A stretch of DNA of 57,562 bases from Anaerolineae bacterium CG2_30_57_67 (GTDB lineage Bacteria; Chloroflexota; Anaerolineae; Anaerolineales; Villigracilaceae), in contig MNXJ01000069.1 in the NCBI GenBank assembly GCA_001872455.1, positions 1 to 57,562 on the forward strand. Direction: 5' to 3'. The notes below the pieces were generated by a model. The model had not been told where the DNA came from and did no database searches. It saw only the letters and a program-made list of their open reading frames with translations. The position numbers and the translations under genes were made by a program. This document shows, one piece after another, positions 23,669 to 33,118 of the stretch. Numbering within the stretch: position 1 is the first letter of the stretch; each line of letters opens with the position of its first letter.

Positions 23669-24694
23669 ATGATGAACGATTCTGAATTAATTACCCCCGA
23701 AGTGCTCATCCCCCGCCTGGGCGACCAGTTGGTGAAAATGGATCTACTGACCGAGGCGCAGTTGCAGCAGGCGCTGGCGTATCAGCGTCAGCAGGCAGCG
23801 AAAAACCAGCCCTGCCTGCTCGGTCAGGCAGCTGTGGAATTGAATTTTCTTGACCGGCCAACCCTCGACCGCGCCGTGACAGAGCAAATTGTGCGCCTGC
23901 GCTCGGCGCTGGAAGATGCCAACCGCAACCTGGAATTGCGCGTTCAATTGCGCACCACCGAGTTGGAAGAAGCGCTGCGAAAACTTTCAGATCTCAACCA
24001 GCTGAAAGCCAATTTTGTCGCCAACGTTTCACACGAATTGCGCACCCCGCTGACGCACATCCGCGGCTACCTGGAGTTGTTGCAAACTGAGTCGTTGGGC
24101 GGTCTGAACGCCGACCAGAAGAAGGCGCTGGAAGTTTCCCTCCGTTCGTCGAATCGCCTGCAAGCATTGATTGACGACCTGATTCTCTTCTCGCTGGCCT
24201 CGCGCGGCGAGTTGACCCTGCAACTGCGCCCGGTGGATTTGAACCGCGCTATTTCGTTGGTGGCGGCGCGCGCTACGCCCAAAGCCACTGAGCGCAGCCT
24301 GACACTGGCAATGGAAATCGGCTCCAACTTGCCTGACGTACAGGCCGACGAAGAAAAATTAAGTTGGGTGCTGGCGCAACTGCTGGATAACGCCATTAAA
24401 TTCACCCCGCCGGGTGGCAAAGTCACCCTGAATGTGACGCGCGAGGAGAAGATGGCGCTGGTAAGCGTTACGGATACCGGCATTGGCATTCCCGCAGAAC
24501 GCCTGAAAGAAGTGTTTGAACCGTTTCACCAGTTAGATAGTTCTGCCACGCGCCGCTACGGCGGAACAGGGCTGGGGCTGGCGCTGGTGCGTCAAATCGT
24601 CGAAGCGCACGGCTCGGTGATTGAAATTCATTCTCGACCGGAACAAGGGACAATTGTCTCGTTTCCGTTGGTTTTTTCGTTGAAAAACGAGTAA
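23669..24694 (+). CDS. Histidine kinase with MshEN-like N-terminus
   Basis: A 341-residue soluble kinase. Residues about 14-75 hold two MshEN-type repeats (RLGDQLVKMDLLTEAQLQQAL..Q, then LLGQAAVELNFLDRPTLDRAV..Q), a fold known to bind c-di-GMP in T4P/T2S ATPases. Then a coiled coil (75-110), HisKA with H122 in VSHELRTPL, and HATPase_c with N and G boxes (DNAIKFTPPG, DTGIGIP, GTGLGLALV). Either of two adjacent ATGs may be the start. It has no membrane helix, so the signal is internal. It is in one operon with a second kinase and a response regulator. Confidence 0.9.
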   Translation: MMNDSELITPEVLIPRLGDQLVKMDLLTEAQLQQALAYQRQQAAKNQPCLLGQAAVELNFLDRPTLDRAVTEQIVRLRSALEDANRNLELRVQLRTTELEEALRKLSDLNQLKANFVANVSHELRTPLTHIRGYLELLQTESLGGLNADQKKALEVSLRSSNRLQALIDDLILFSLASRGELTLQLRPVDLNRAISLVAARATPKATERSLTLAMEIGSNLPDVQADEEKLSWVLAQLLDNAIKFTPPGGKVTLNVTREEKMALVSVTDTGIGIPAERLKEVFEPFHQLDSSATRRYGGTGLGLALVRQIVEAHGSVIEIHSRPEQGTIVSFPLVFSLKNE

Positions 24695-24700
24695 AAACGC

Positions 24701-25912
24701 ATGTTGCCCACTTTTGAAGAAAACGCGCCCGACTATCTAAAAATTGCTGAAATCGTCATCGAACACGATGACTGGAAGCAGGCCCTGGATTCGGTCATTG
24801 CGGTTGTGCGCTCCGTTTTCTTGTTTGATAACATGGCGCTTTTTCTCAACGAGGCGGCTTCCGGCGGGTTGACCGAAGTCGTCTATGCACGCGCCATTGG
24901 ACGTGGGCGCAGCGCAGAAGCGGATGGCGCCTGGGGCGCGGAAGTGGCAGCGCAAGTAGCGACGCAAAACCACTTGATGGTCAAAACACCCGACTCTACC
25001 ACCCCGCGGAGTGAGCGCGTGCTGTTTCCTTACTACCTTGGTTTACCTTTGCGCGCGCCGCAAGGGTGCATCGGCGCGTTGATTTTTGTGCGCTATGGCG
25101 GCCCAACTTACGCCCAAACACAAATTCAACGCGCGCAGTATATTGCTACGCAATTTTCCAGCCTGTTCGAGCGCAAACGCCTGCTGGAACTCGTTGCTCG
25201 ATTGAAGGATGCCCAGCATCAGGTGGATTTGCAGGAAACGTTTATCGCCACCATCTCGCACGAACTGCGCACGCCGCTGGGCTTTATCAAGGGTTACTCC
25301 ACCACCCTGCTGCGTTCTGACACCAAATGGGATGAGCCGACCCGCCGCGAATTTCTGACCATCATTGACGAGGAAGCCGACCACCTCAAGGAGTTGATTG
25401 AAAACATGCTTGAATCGGCGCGTTTGCAGAGCAACACGCTTTCAATGAAATTTCAGGCGATACGGCTGGATGGCCTTTTGCGTGATGTCATTTTGCGCAA
25501 TCAAAGCCGTTATAAAAACCTAAAGGTTACGCTGGATGCCCCGGTTTGCCCGCCAATTTTGGCAGACGGCGTGCGCGTGACGCAAGTGATTGAAAACCTG
25601 ATCAGCAACGCCGCCAAATATGCCCCCGATGCGCCCATTACCATTCACCTGTCTGAAACAGAAGGCGGACAGCGCATTCTGTTTTCTGACCAGGGGCCGG
25701 GCATCGCGCCCGAACATCTGGCGCACATCTTCGATAAGTTCTACCGCGTCCCCGGTCAGAGCGGTTCGGGTAGCGGGCTGGGGTTGTACATTTGCCAGCA
25801 AATTATTCGCGCCCACGGCGGCGACCTGCTGGCAAGATCATCGCTCGGCCAAGGCGTCACGTTTATTATCAATTTACTCACCGACCCGCGCAACATCGTC
25901 ACTGGAGGTTGA
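24701..25912 (+). CDS. GAF-domain histidine kinase
   Basis: A 403-residue soluble kinase. A GAF domain (about 15-155) is followed by a helix, HisKA with H187 in ISHELRTPLGF, and HATPase_c (NAAKYAPDAP, DQGPGIAPEH, GSGLGLYICQ). The start follows the previous stop by 6 bases, and the stop is 1 base before the response regulator, which is probably its partner. Confidence 0.93.
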   Translation: MLPTFEENAPDYLKIAEIVIEHDDWKQALDSVIAVVRSVFLFDNMALFLNEAASGGLTEVVYARAIGRGRSAEADGAWGAEVAAQVATQNHLMVKTPDSTTPRSERVLFPYYLGLPLRAPQGCIGALIFVRYGGPTYAQTQIQRAQYIATQFSSLFERKRLLELVARLKDAQHQVDLQETFIATISHELRTPLGFIKGYSTTLLRSDTKWDEPTRREFLTIIDEEADHLKELIENMLESARLQSNTLSMKFQAIRLDGLLRDVILRNQSRYKNLKVTLDAPVCPPILADGVRVTQVIENLISNAAKYAPDAPITIHLSETEGGQRILFSDQGPGIAPEHLAHIFDKFYRVPGQSGSGSGLGLYICQQIIRAHGGDLLARSSLGQGVTFIINLLTDPRNIVTGG

Positions 25913-25913
25913 A

Positions 25914-26609
25914 ATGCCAACTCGAGTTTTGGTTGTAGATGACGAACCACGTTACCTGCGCCTGCTGGAAGCAAACTTGACGACAGAAGGCTACGAAGTC
26001 ATTGTGGCGCAAAATGGTGCGCAAGCGCTGGAAGTTTTTTCTTCGGCCCTGCCAGATTTAATCCTGCTGGATGTGATGATGCCGGAACTGGATGGTTTTG
26101 CCGTCTGTCAGCGCATCCGCCAGTTTTCCAACGTTCCCATCATCATGCTAACCGCCAAGGGCGAGGAGCAAGACCGCGTGCGCGGGTTGGATTTAGGCGC
26201 AGATGATTACCTCGTCAAACCCTTTTCGGCCACCGAGGTGCTGGCGCGGGTGCGCGCAGTGCTGCGCCGCTCGCAGTCTTCCAAAGAAGTCAGCGCCAAT
26301 CGCTTTTTTGAGCATGGTAATTTGCGCATTGACTTTGCCCGCGCCGAAGTCTGGCGCGGCGCCCAGCCGGTTTTTCTCTCGGCGACGGAATATCGCCTGC
26401 TTTTGCAGTTTGCCCACAGCGTCGGCCAGGTGATGAGCGCGGAGGATTTACTCACCAGCGTTTGGGGGCCGGAGTACCGCGACGATAAGGAAATTCTATG
26501 GGTGAGCATCGCCCGTCTGCGCCAAAAGCTGGAGGATGATGCCCACAGCCCCAAACACATCATCACCCGTTCCGGGCTTGGCTATCTAATGCCTCCGCTA
26601 GAAGGATGA
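25914..26609 (+). CDS. OmpR/PhoB-family response regulator
   Basis: A 231-residue regulator. The receiver domain has VVDDE, phospho-acceptor D53 (LLLDVMMP), and the Thr and Lys of LTAKG and LVKPFS. A winged-helix DNA-binding domain (about 135-230; RLRQKLEDDAHSPKHIITRSGLGYLM) follows. A longer frame from 25620 exists, but the ATG at 25914 has GGAGG upstream and starts the receiver exactly. Its targets may include the adjoining tad-type genes. Confidence 0.96.
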   Translation: MPTRVLVVDDEPRYLRLLEANLTTEGYEVIVAQNGAQALEVFSSALPDLILLDVMMPELDGFAVCQRIRQFSNVPIIMLTAKGEEQDRVRGLDLGADDYLVKPFSATEVLARVRAVLRRSQSSKEVSANRFFEHGNLRIDFARAEVWRGAQPVFLSATEYRLLLQFAHSVGQVMSAEDLLTSVWGPEYRDDKEILWVSIARLRQKLEDDAHSPKHIITRSGLGYLMPPLEG

Positions 26610-26629
26610 CCCCACCAGAAAGGTCAGTC

Positions 26630-27790
26630 ATGGACAAAGTACCTGTTTCGATACTGGTGCTTGATTTTGACCCACGCACGCTCAATGTTGTGGCGACCTA
26701 CCTCGCCCAACGTGGATACAGCGTTCAGGCCGCATCTTCGGCGCGTGAGGGATACATCGCCGCCTTGCGTGACCAGCCAGACGCCATCATTTTTGACCCG
26801 CGCCTGCCGGATATGCCCGGCGTAGATTTTCTCCGCCGGCTGCGCAGCGATCGCCGCACTGCGACCACCCTGTGCATTGCCCTTGCTAAAAACACTGATT
26901 CTGCGCTAATGGCCGAGTTGATGGCCGCCGGGTGCAACGAGTTTTTATTGAAGACACCCGATGTGTTTGAAAAGCTGATCGTTTTGCTTCAACCGCACCC
27001 GGCAGAGCAGCTTTCTGCATTCAACCGTCAAAACGGTGGCTTGCTGGTGGTTTTTCTCAGCGCCAAAGGCGGAACCGGCACGTCTTCGTTGTGCGCCAAC
27101 ATTGCCCAAAACATGGTCAAAGCCCATCCAGAAATGGATGTGGCAGTATTGGACATCGTCTTGCCGCTTGGCTCGATTGGCTCGATTGTTGGCTACGAAA
27201 AAGAATTCTCGCTGGTGCAGGCCACTGCCGAACCCCCCGAAAACGTCAACCGCGACTATCTGCGCCATCACCTGACGCTGATAGAAAACTGGGACTTTCG
27301 CTTGCTGGCGGGCCCGGCAGACCCGGAAGCCGCCAGCAAGGTAGATGCCAGCCGTATCCCGGCTTTGATTCGCGCCTCGCGCCAGGCTTTTGACATTACC
27401 CTGGTGGATTTGGGGCGCTCGCTCTCACGTATCAGCCTGCCCATCATCCTCGAAGCCGACGTTGTCGCCCTGATTATGGCCGCCGATTTAAGCACCGCCA
27501 CCCTCAGCCGCACGGTCTGGGATTATTTGCAGACCCAAGGCTTGCAACATCAGCGCGTCTATCCCATCCTTAACCGTGTTATTGGTCCCGAAGGGTTGAG
27601 CAAAAGTGATTCAGAGCGCTTGCTTGGCTTGCAAATTCAGGCTACCATTCCATACATGATGGGAAATTTTTCCCTGGCAAACAATCAACATTTACCCGTG
27701 TTACAGCGCTTCCCCAACGACACCGCCGCCATGATGGTCAGCCAAATTTCGCGTGATATGATTCGAATTGCCCGTCAGGGCCGTTCTTAG
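26630..27790 (+). CDS. TadZ/CpaE-like pilus assembly ATPase
   Basis: A 386-residue protein. A receiver-like N-domain (1-125, with D56 in IIFDPRLPD) precedes a MinD/ParA-type ATPase domain with AKGGTGTSS. As usual in CpaE/TadZ, the classical P-loop Lys is absent while the signature Lys is kept. It localises Tad pili at the pole or membrane. I prefer the ATG at 26630 with AAAGG upstream; an ATG at 26606 overlaps the previous stop but has no spaced ribosome site. Confidence 0.88.
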   Translation: MDKVPVSILVLDFDPRTLNVVATYLAQRGYSVQAASSAREGYIAALRDQPDAIIFDPRLPDMPGVDFLRRLRSDRRTATTLCIALAKNTDSALMAELMAAGCNEFLLKTPDVFEKLIVLLQPHPAEQLSAFNRQNGGLLVVFLSAKGGTGTSSLCANIAQNMVKAHPEMDVAVLDIVLPLGSIGSIVGYEKEFSLVQATAEPPENVNRDYLRHHLTLIENWDFRLLAGPADPEAASKVDASRIPALIRASRQAFDITLVDLGRSLSRISLPIILEADVVALIMAADLSTATLSRTVWDYLQTQGLQHQRVYPILNRVIGPEGLSKSDSERLLGLQIQATIPYMMGNFSLANNQHLPVLQRFPNDTAAMMVSQISRDMIRIARQGRS

Positions 27791-27799
27791 GAGGCATCC

Positions 27800-28093
27800 A
27801 TGAGCATCGAGTTTAATGACCGCGGTAAATACTTTACCGACATCGTCTCCAAGACGGCAGTCAATGCCGTCATCCAAACCACCACGCACCGCATCGAGGG
27901 CGCGATTCATGTCCGGCTCGATGAGCGTGTGAAGGATGAACTTGACCGCGCCGAACTCTTTTTGCCGGTAACACAAGCCAAAGTGTTTGCTGTTGATGGT
28001 ACTGTGCTTTTTCAGGCTGAGTTTATGACCATTTCACGCTCTCAAATCGTCTGGGTAATTCCGAGCGACGATGCTACTGGTTCCAAGGGGTAA
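27800..28093 (+). CDS. Small conserved protein between CpaE and CpaF
   Basis: A 97-residue soluble protein, mostly beta (THRIEGAIHVRLDERVKDELDR..LFLPVTQAKVF..DGTVLFQAEFMTISRSQIVWVIP). It has a perfect GGAGG ribosome site and lies 9 bases after cpaE; it touches cpaF without a gap. It resembles small uncharacterised proteins (DUF6812 type, a low-confidence recall). The position suggests a Tad accessory factor. There are no catalytic motifs. Confidence 0.65.
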   Translation: MSIEFNDRGKYFTDIVSKTAVNAVIQTTTHRIEGAIHVRLDERVKDELDRAELFLPVTQAKVFAVDGTVLFQAEFMTISRSQIVWVIPSDDATGSKG

Positions 28094-29416
28094 ATGATGG
28101 CACAAGGAATTTTGACTTCCATTTCGGGCGGGCTTTCTTCGGCAGACCTGCTCAAACTCAAACACTACGTCATCGAAACGCTGACCCGTGAGCTGGAAAG
28201 CGACAGCGTGCCGTTGGCCCAACGAGAACCCGTCATCCGCCAGAAATTGACCGACATCTTTAGCCGTCTGGGAAGCAAAGTACCGGAGTCGATTCGCCAG
28301 CAAATCACGCAAGACAGCCTGGATGATTTATTGGGTTACGGGCCAATCCAGCCCCTGCTCGACGACCCGGATGTTAGCGAAGTGATGGTGAACGGTCCCA
28401 AAAAGGTTTACGTTGAAAAGAAAGGCCATTTGGTAAAGACCGGTGTCACTTTTGAAGACAATGACCATGTGCTGAAAATTATCGAGCGCATCATCCTGCC
28501 GCTTGGCCGCCGTGTAGACGCCGATTCGCCCACAGTGGATGCCCGCCTGCCAGATGGCTCGCGCGTCAATGCCGTCATTCTGCCCGTTTCCATTGATGGC
28601 CCGTCCATCACCATTCGTAAATTCCGCAAAGACAAATTGAGCATGCAACAGTTGATTGACTTCGGCTCCATCACCGCGCCGATGGCTGAATTTCTGCGTG
28701 CCTGCGTCATCGCGCGTCTCAACATCGTCATCTCTGGCGGAACGGGCTCAGGCAAAACCACCCTCCTCAACGTCATGTCGGGGTCCATTCCCGAAGATGA
28801 GCGCATTATCACCATTGAAGACGCCGCTGAATTGCAACTACAACAAGACCACATCGTGCGCCTGGAAACCAAAGCGGCCAACCTGGATGGCAAGGGCATC
28901 GTCACCATCCGCGACCTGGTGCGCAACGCCCTGCGAATGCGTCCCGATCGCATCATCGTCGGGGAATGCCGCGGCGGTGAAACACTGGACATGCTTCAGG
29001 CCATGAATACCGGCCACGACGGCTCACTAACCACCTTGCACGCCAATACTCCGCGCGATGCACTCTCACGCCTTGAGACGATGGTGCTGATGGCGGGCAT
29101 GGATTTGCCGCTGAAAGTGATTCGCCAGCAAGTCTCCTCGGCGGTAGATTTGATCGTGCAACAGACTCGTCTCAAGGACGGCGCGCGCAAAGTAACCGCC
29201 ATTACCGAAGTCGCTGGCATGGAAGGCGACACAGTGGTTCTGACGGATATTTTCCGCTTTGAGCAAACTGGCACATCCACTGAAGGAAAGGTCATCGGGC
29301 AGCTAAAACCCACTGGAATTCGCCCGCTTTTCACCCCGCGCCTCGATGCTGCCGGTTTCAAATTGCCGCCCGAAATTTTCGGCGCCAACCTGGGCGACAT
29401 CCTTCGTAAACGTTAA
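28094..29416 (+). CDS. cpaF: Tad/type IV pilus ATPase CpaF (TadA)
   Basis: A 440-residue secretion ATPase of the VirB11/TadA group. The N-terminal helical part is followed by [18 protein letters not shown], Walker [10 protein letters not shown] (215-223), the Asp box [10 protein letters not shown], Walker [12 protein letters not shown] and the His box [12 protein letters not shown]. It powers pilus assembly. tadB/tadC and pilin genes do not follow: the next gene is a DNA-binding protein, so the tad system is split or this ATPase serves another machine. Confidence 0.94.
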   Translation: MMAQGILTSISGGLSSADLLKLKHYVIETLTRELESDSVPLAQREPVIRQKLTDIFSRLGSKVPESIRQQITQDSLDDLLGYGPIQPLLDDPDVSEVMVNGPKKVYVEKKGHLVKTGVTFEDNDHVLKIIERIILPLGRRVDADSPTVDARLPDGSRVNAVILPVSIDGPSITIRKFRKDKLSMQQLIDFGSITAPMAEFLRACVIARLNIVISGGTGSGKTTLLNVMSGSIPEDERIITIEDAAELQLQQDHIVRLETKAANLDGKGIVTIRDLVRNALRMRPDRIIVGECRGGETLDMLQAMNTGHDGSLTTLHANTPRDALSRLETMVLMAGMDLPLKVIRQQVSSAVDLIVQQTRLKDGARKVTAITEVAGMEGDTVVLTDIFRFEQTGTSTEGKVIGQLKPTGIRPLFTPRLDAAGFKLPPEIFGANLGDILRKR

Positions 29417-29430
29417 CGCCAACTCACGGG

Positions 29431-29436
29431 TATAAT
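29431..29436 (+). promoter_or_regulatory. -10 box upstream of the double-HTH regulator
   Basis: TATAAT preceded by GGG, 36 bases before the ATG at 29473. I find no convincing -35 box 16-18 bases upstream. It suggests a new transcript after cpaF. Confidence 0.45.
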
Positions 29437-29472
29437 GAGAAAAATTATCCAATTATTCAATCGGAAAATATC

Positions 29473-30150
29473 ATGAGCCTTCAAGCGCAGATTAACCTTC
29501 GCACACGTAAACTAGGCGTCCTCATCCGCGATGCACGCATGGCGGCGCGAAAAACGCTCAGCGAAACCGCCAAAGCCATCGGTGTTACGCCTGCCACCCT
29601 GCGGGCCTACGAGGAGGGCCGCAAATCGTCCTCCCTGCCAGAGTTGGAAGTGCTGGCCTATTACCTCGATCTGCCAATTCAGCACTTCTGGAGCCACGAG
29701 GCACTCTCCGATGACGCTTCGCGCACTGCCCCGATTAATCTCACCGCACTGGCGGCGCTGCGTCACCGCATCATCGGCACCATTTTGCGCCAAAAACGCC
29801 TGCAAGCCAGCATCTCGCTCAAGGCGCTTGCCCTCGAAACCAGCATCGCTCATGGAAAATTGACCGCCTACGAGATGGGCGAAAAACCAATTCCACTGGC
29901 TGAGCTTGAAGCGGTGCTGACTATTCTGGGGGGACGCGTCGAGACCTTCTTTGACCAGAACGGCCCGGTAGGGAAGTGGATGAATGAACAGCAGGCCATT
30001 CAAGAATTTTTGCAACTGCCGTTGGAGTTACGCGCTTTTGTTTGCATGCCTGTTAACCGCCCCTACCTGGAACTTGCCAGCAATTTGAGTATGCTTTCCA
30101 CCGAAAAATTACGCTCGGTGGCCGAAGGCCTGCTCGATATTACCCTCTAA
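29473..30150 (+). CDS. XRE-family regulator with two HTH domains
   Basis: A 225-residue protein with two cro/CI-type helix-turn-helix units. Unit one is at about 14-70 (SETAKAIGVTPATLRAYEEGRKSS). Unit two is at about 100-155 (ISLKALALETSIAHGKLTAYEMGEKPIP). A short helical C-terminus follows. The two units are diverged duplicates, so one chain could read a full palindrome or two half-sites. No ligand domain is seen. The target is unknown; it could be the pilus genes before it or the small genes after it. Confidence 0.85.
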   Translation: MSLQAQINLRTRKLGVLIRDARMAARKTLSETAKAIGVTPATLRAYEEGRKSSSLPELEVLAYYLDLPIQHFWSHEALSDDASRTAPINLTALAALRHRIIGTILRQKRLQASISLKALALETSIAHGKLTAYEMGEKPIPLAELEAVLTILGGRVETFFDQNGPVGKWMNEQQAIQEFLQLPLELRAFVCMPVNRPYLELASNLSMLSTEKLRSVAEGLLDITL

Positions 30151-30198
30151 TTTATTTGCACTGCACCCTTCAAACTGCGCGTTACACCACGAGGTACC

Positions 30199-30705
30199 AT
30201 GACTGATACCAAATCCCTTGCTGATAATGCTGCCCAGGCCTACCAAACCGGCGATTTTGAACGCGCCGCTACGCTTTACACACAAGCTGCCGCTGGCGTA
30301 CAAGGCGTGGAAGCGGCAGAACTTAAAAACAATGCCAGCGTCTCCTGGCTGCAGGCCGGAAACGCCCAGGCCGCTTACGACGCTGTCCAAGACACAGCAG
30401 AAGTTTTTGCCGCTGCCGCCGACATCCGCCGTCAGGCTTTGGCGCTCGGCAATGAAGCCGCTGCCCTCGATGCGCTCACCCGCCATCACGAAGCCACCGC
30501 CCACTATCAGTCTTGTGCTGACTTGCTGGAAAGCATTGGCGAAGATCAACTACACGCCAGTGTGATGCAATCGCTGGCCGGTTTGCTGATGCGGCGCGGA
30601 AAACTATTCGACGCGCTGATTGCCATGAACAGTGGCTTACGCGGCGTTAAAAGCCCCACACTCAAACAAAAAATTTTGCGTACCCTGCTCAAAATTCGAT
30701 GGTAA
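30199..30705 (+). CDS. TPR-like helical repeat protein
   Basis: A 168-residue all-helical protein with TPR-like pairs (AAQAYQTGDFERAATLYTQAAAG; ALDALTRHHEATAHYQSCADLLESIG; GKLFDALIAMNSGL). It is likely a soluble protein-protein adaptor. It has a GAGG ribosome site. The last 7 bases overlap the acetyltransferase gene, so the two are co-translated. No specific role can be named. Confidence 0.7.
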   Translation: MTDTKSLADNAAQAYQTGDFERAATLYTQAAAGVQGVEAAELKNNASVSWLQAGNAQAAYDAVQDTAEVFAAAADIRRQALALGNEAAALDALTRHHEATAHYQSCADLLESIGEDQLHASVMQSLAGLLMRRGKLFDALIAMNSGLRGVKSPTLKQKILRTLLKIRW

Positions 30706-31535
30706 CCCGCATTCGACATGCGCAAGCTTCTGACCAGACGCGGCTTGCCAACCTGATATATTTTGATGAGCACGTGCACCGCCACCTCGATTGGCGTTCC
30801 CCGTTTGACTGGCTTGGTGCGCCTGAGTATTGGGTTATCGAACAGGATGATGTCGTTGTTGCCGTGCTGGCTTGCCCACCCGACCCAGAAAAAATCGCCT
30901 GGCTGCGTTTGTTTGCCCACAGCAACCAGGTTGCGCTGAAAGATGCCTGGCACGCCCTGTGGCAAACGGCCCTGAATGAGCTTCCTGCCGGGCTAACAGT
31001 CGCGGCCATCGGCATGTCGCCTTGGGTTCAAGATCTGTTGCGCCAGAGTAATTTTCGTCTGACGCAACAGATTATCATGCTTGAATATACCGGCAAAGCC
31101 TCTCCACGCCGCATGATGCCGCCTGAAATCAGCCTGCGTTCGATGAATTTTCAGGATTTGCCTGACGTTACCCGCCTCGATGCTACTGCCTTTACGCCGT
31201 TGTGGCGTAACTCGCTGCCGGCTCTGCAACAGGCTTTTCGCCAAGCACAGTTTGCCAGTATCGCCACCCGCGGCTCCAGTACGATCGGCTACCAAATCAG
31301 CACCAAGACGCCCGTTGGCGCGCACCTGGCACGCTTGGCGGTAGATCCTTCTTCGCAAAATTCTGGCATTGGCTGCGGGTTGCTTCAGGAACTACTGTTT
31401 CAGGCACAGCGCGCCAACATTCGGCGCATTACCGTCAATACTCAGAATGACAACGCCGCCTCGCTGGCGCTCTATCAAAAAATTGGATTTCGCCGCACGG
31501 GTGAACAGTATCCCGTATATACTTATTTTATGTGA
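30699..31535 (+). CDS. GNAT-family N-acetyltransferase (two-lobed)
   Basis: A 278-residue protein. The C-terminal half (about 140-278) is a complete GNAT domain: LARLAVDPSSQNSGIGCGLLQELL is the acetyl-CoA pyrophosphate loop (Q/GxxGxG/A type) and NDNAASLALYQKIGFRRTG the C-terminal motif. The N-terminal half looks like a degenerate GNAT. The RimI-like wording in the C-half suggests protein or peptide acetylation, but the substrate is not known. Confidence 0.85.
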   Translation: MVTRIRHAQASDQTRLANLIYFDEHVHRHLDWRSPFDWLGAPEYWVIEQDDVVVAVLACPPDPEKIAWLRLFAHSNQVALKDAWHALWQTALNELPAGLTVAAIGMSPWVQDLLRQSNFRLTQQIIMLEYTGKASPRRMMPPEISLRSMNFQDLPDVTRLDATAFTPLWRNSLPALQQAFRQAQFASIATRGSSTIGYQISTKTPVGAHLARLAVDPSSQNSGIGCGLLQELLFQAQRANIRRITVNTQNDNAASLALYQKIGFRRTGEQYPVYTYFM

Positions 31536-31553
31536 ACCAGAGAGGAGATTGCC

Positions 31554-32171
31554 ATGTCTCGCCCCGATTCGGTGATTGTTAACGGTTTGGTACGTCAGGC
31601 GCTGGTTTCGGCAGAAGAGGTGATGGGCGCAAACGGCCTGCATACTGTTTTGCGGACGTGTGGGTTGGAGCGTTATGTTGACTCTATGCCGCCCAATGAC
31701 ATGAATTCCGCCATCAACACTTCGGATTACGCCAAACTCAACCAGGCCATCGAGGGGTTTTATGGCCGCGCGGGTAAAGGGATGTTGCGGCGCATCGGCA
31801 AAGCCTCCTTTCAGTATGGCATTCGTGAACAGGCCGCCTTGCTGGGCCTTGCCGGGGCCGCCATTAAACTTTTGCCTGAAAAGCAGCGCATCAAATTTAT
31901 TCTTAACGGCATGGTCAATGCGCTCAAAAAAAGCAATTCTGCGGTAGATGCCTGGGTGGATGAAAGCGGCGCGAACATCGCTTATATTGAGCGCACCTGC
32001 GCCATCTGTTGGGGGCGTACCAGCCAGACTCCGCTTTGCCATCTGTATATCGGCTCCATCAGCGAGGCGGTGCTGTGGGCAACCGGCGGAGAACACGATA
32101 TTATCGAAACACACTGCCTGGCTAAAGGCGATGAATACTGCCGCTTTGAAGTTGGCGCGGCCAAGGCATGA
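31554..32171 (+). CDS. V4R-domain protein
   Basis: A 205-residue soluble protein. The C-terminal half fits the V4R (4-vinyl reductase-like) small-molecule-binding domain, with CAICWGR, CHLYIGSISEAV and the closing ETHCLAKGDEYCRFEV. Four or more cysteines there may bind metal. It has a GAGGAG ribosome site. V4R proteins act as ligand sensors or in tetrapyrrole chemistry; no other tetrapyrrole genes are near, so a sensor role is more likely. Confidence 0.75.
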   Translation: MSRPDSVIVNGLVRQALVSAEEVMGANGLHTVLRTCGLERYVDSMPPNDMNSAINTSDYAKLNQAIEGFYGRAGKGMLRRIGKASFQYGIREQAALLGLAGAAIKLLPEKQRIKFILNGMVNALKKSNSAVDAWVDESGANIAYIERTCAICWGRTSQTPLCHLYIGSISEAVLWATGGEHDIIETHCLAKGDEYCRFEVGAAKA

Positions 32172-32239
32172 GCTAAGCCGCAAAACACGGTAATAAACGA
32201 ATAAACCTCGCTTGGTCTAATCAAAAAGGAGAAAACGAC

Positions 32240-33070
32240 ATGGAAACTCTCGAATGGCGCTGGCTTTCGCGTGATGGTTTGGAATTTTATGCTCGCGAGT
32301 GGTCGCCTGATGCTCCCAAGGCAATGGTGATCTTGATTCATGGTCATGGTGAACATATCAACCGCTATGCTCACGTTGCCAAAGCCTTCAACGAGGCCGG
32401 GTTCGCTTTGTTGGGTTTTGACCAGCGCGGACACGGCCAATCGGGTGGACAACGCGGGCATACGCCCTCGTATGAACAGATGCAAGACGACATCGGTGAT
32501 TTTTTGGCGCAAGCCACCCGCCGTCACCCCGGTTTGCCGTTATTTCTCTATGGGCATTCGATGGGCGGCAATCTGGTATTAAATCAGCTTTTGCGCGCCA
32601 AACCGGCTGTCAAGGGCGCAATTGTTACCGGCCCGTGGATTCGCCTGGCCTTTGCGCCGCCTGCGGCTAAAATTACACTGGCGAAAATGATGGATGCCAT
32701 TTCGCCTTCATTTTCCCAAGCCAGTGGGTTAGAAACTGCCGCGCTCTCGCGCAGCAAAACTGTGGTAGATGCTTACATTGCCGATCCGTTGGTACATAGC
32801 AAAGTCACCACACGGCTGTTTGTTGGCATGTATACCGCCGGGCTGTGGTCGCTGGAACATGCCGCCGAGTTGAGCGTCCCTATTTTGCTGATGCACGGCT
32901 CTGCCGACCGCTTGACCTCACCCGCCGCCTCGCGCGAGTTTGCCGAAAAGGCCGGGAACAAAGTAACGTTTAAGCTGTGGGATGGCTTTTATCACGAAAT
33001 TCACAACGAGCCAGAACAGGCTGATGTGTTCAAGGTAATGGTGGATTGGCTAAATGGGCAAATGAAATAG
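32240..33070 (+). CDS. Alpha/beta hydrolase, monoacylglycerol-lipase type
   Basis: A 276-residue lipase-like enzyme: oxyanion motif HGHGEH, nucleophile S107 in GHSMGG, an Asp in HGSADRLTSP and a His in GFYHEIHNE complete the triad. The pattern DQRGHGQSGGQRGH is typical of bacterial monoglyceride lipases/lysophospholipases. There is no signal peptide, so it is cytoplasmic. A good AGGAG precedes the ATG. It is a single gene, flanked by 68 and 48 bases of spacer. Confidence 0.92.
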   Translation: METLEWRWLSRDGLEFYAREWSPDAPKAMVILIHGHGEHINRYAHVAKAFNEAGFALLGFDQRGHGQSGGQRGHTPSYEQMQDDIGDFLAQATRRHPGLPLFLYGHSMGGNLVLNQLLRAKPAVKGAIVTGPWIRLAFAPPAAKITLAKMMDAISPSFSQASGLETAALSRSKTVVDAYIADPLVHSKVTTRLFVGMYTAGLWSLEHAAELSVPILLMHGSADRLTSPAASREFAEKAGNKVTFKLWDGFYHEIHNEPEQADVFKVMVDWLNGQMK

Positions 33071-33118
33071 AATAACCCGGCGCCTGTTTTTTCCCATTTA
33101 TGAATTTGATTTGAGTTA

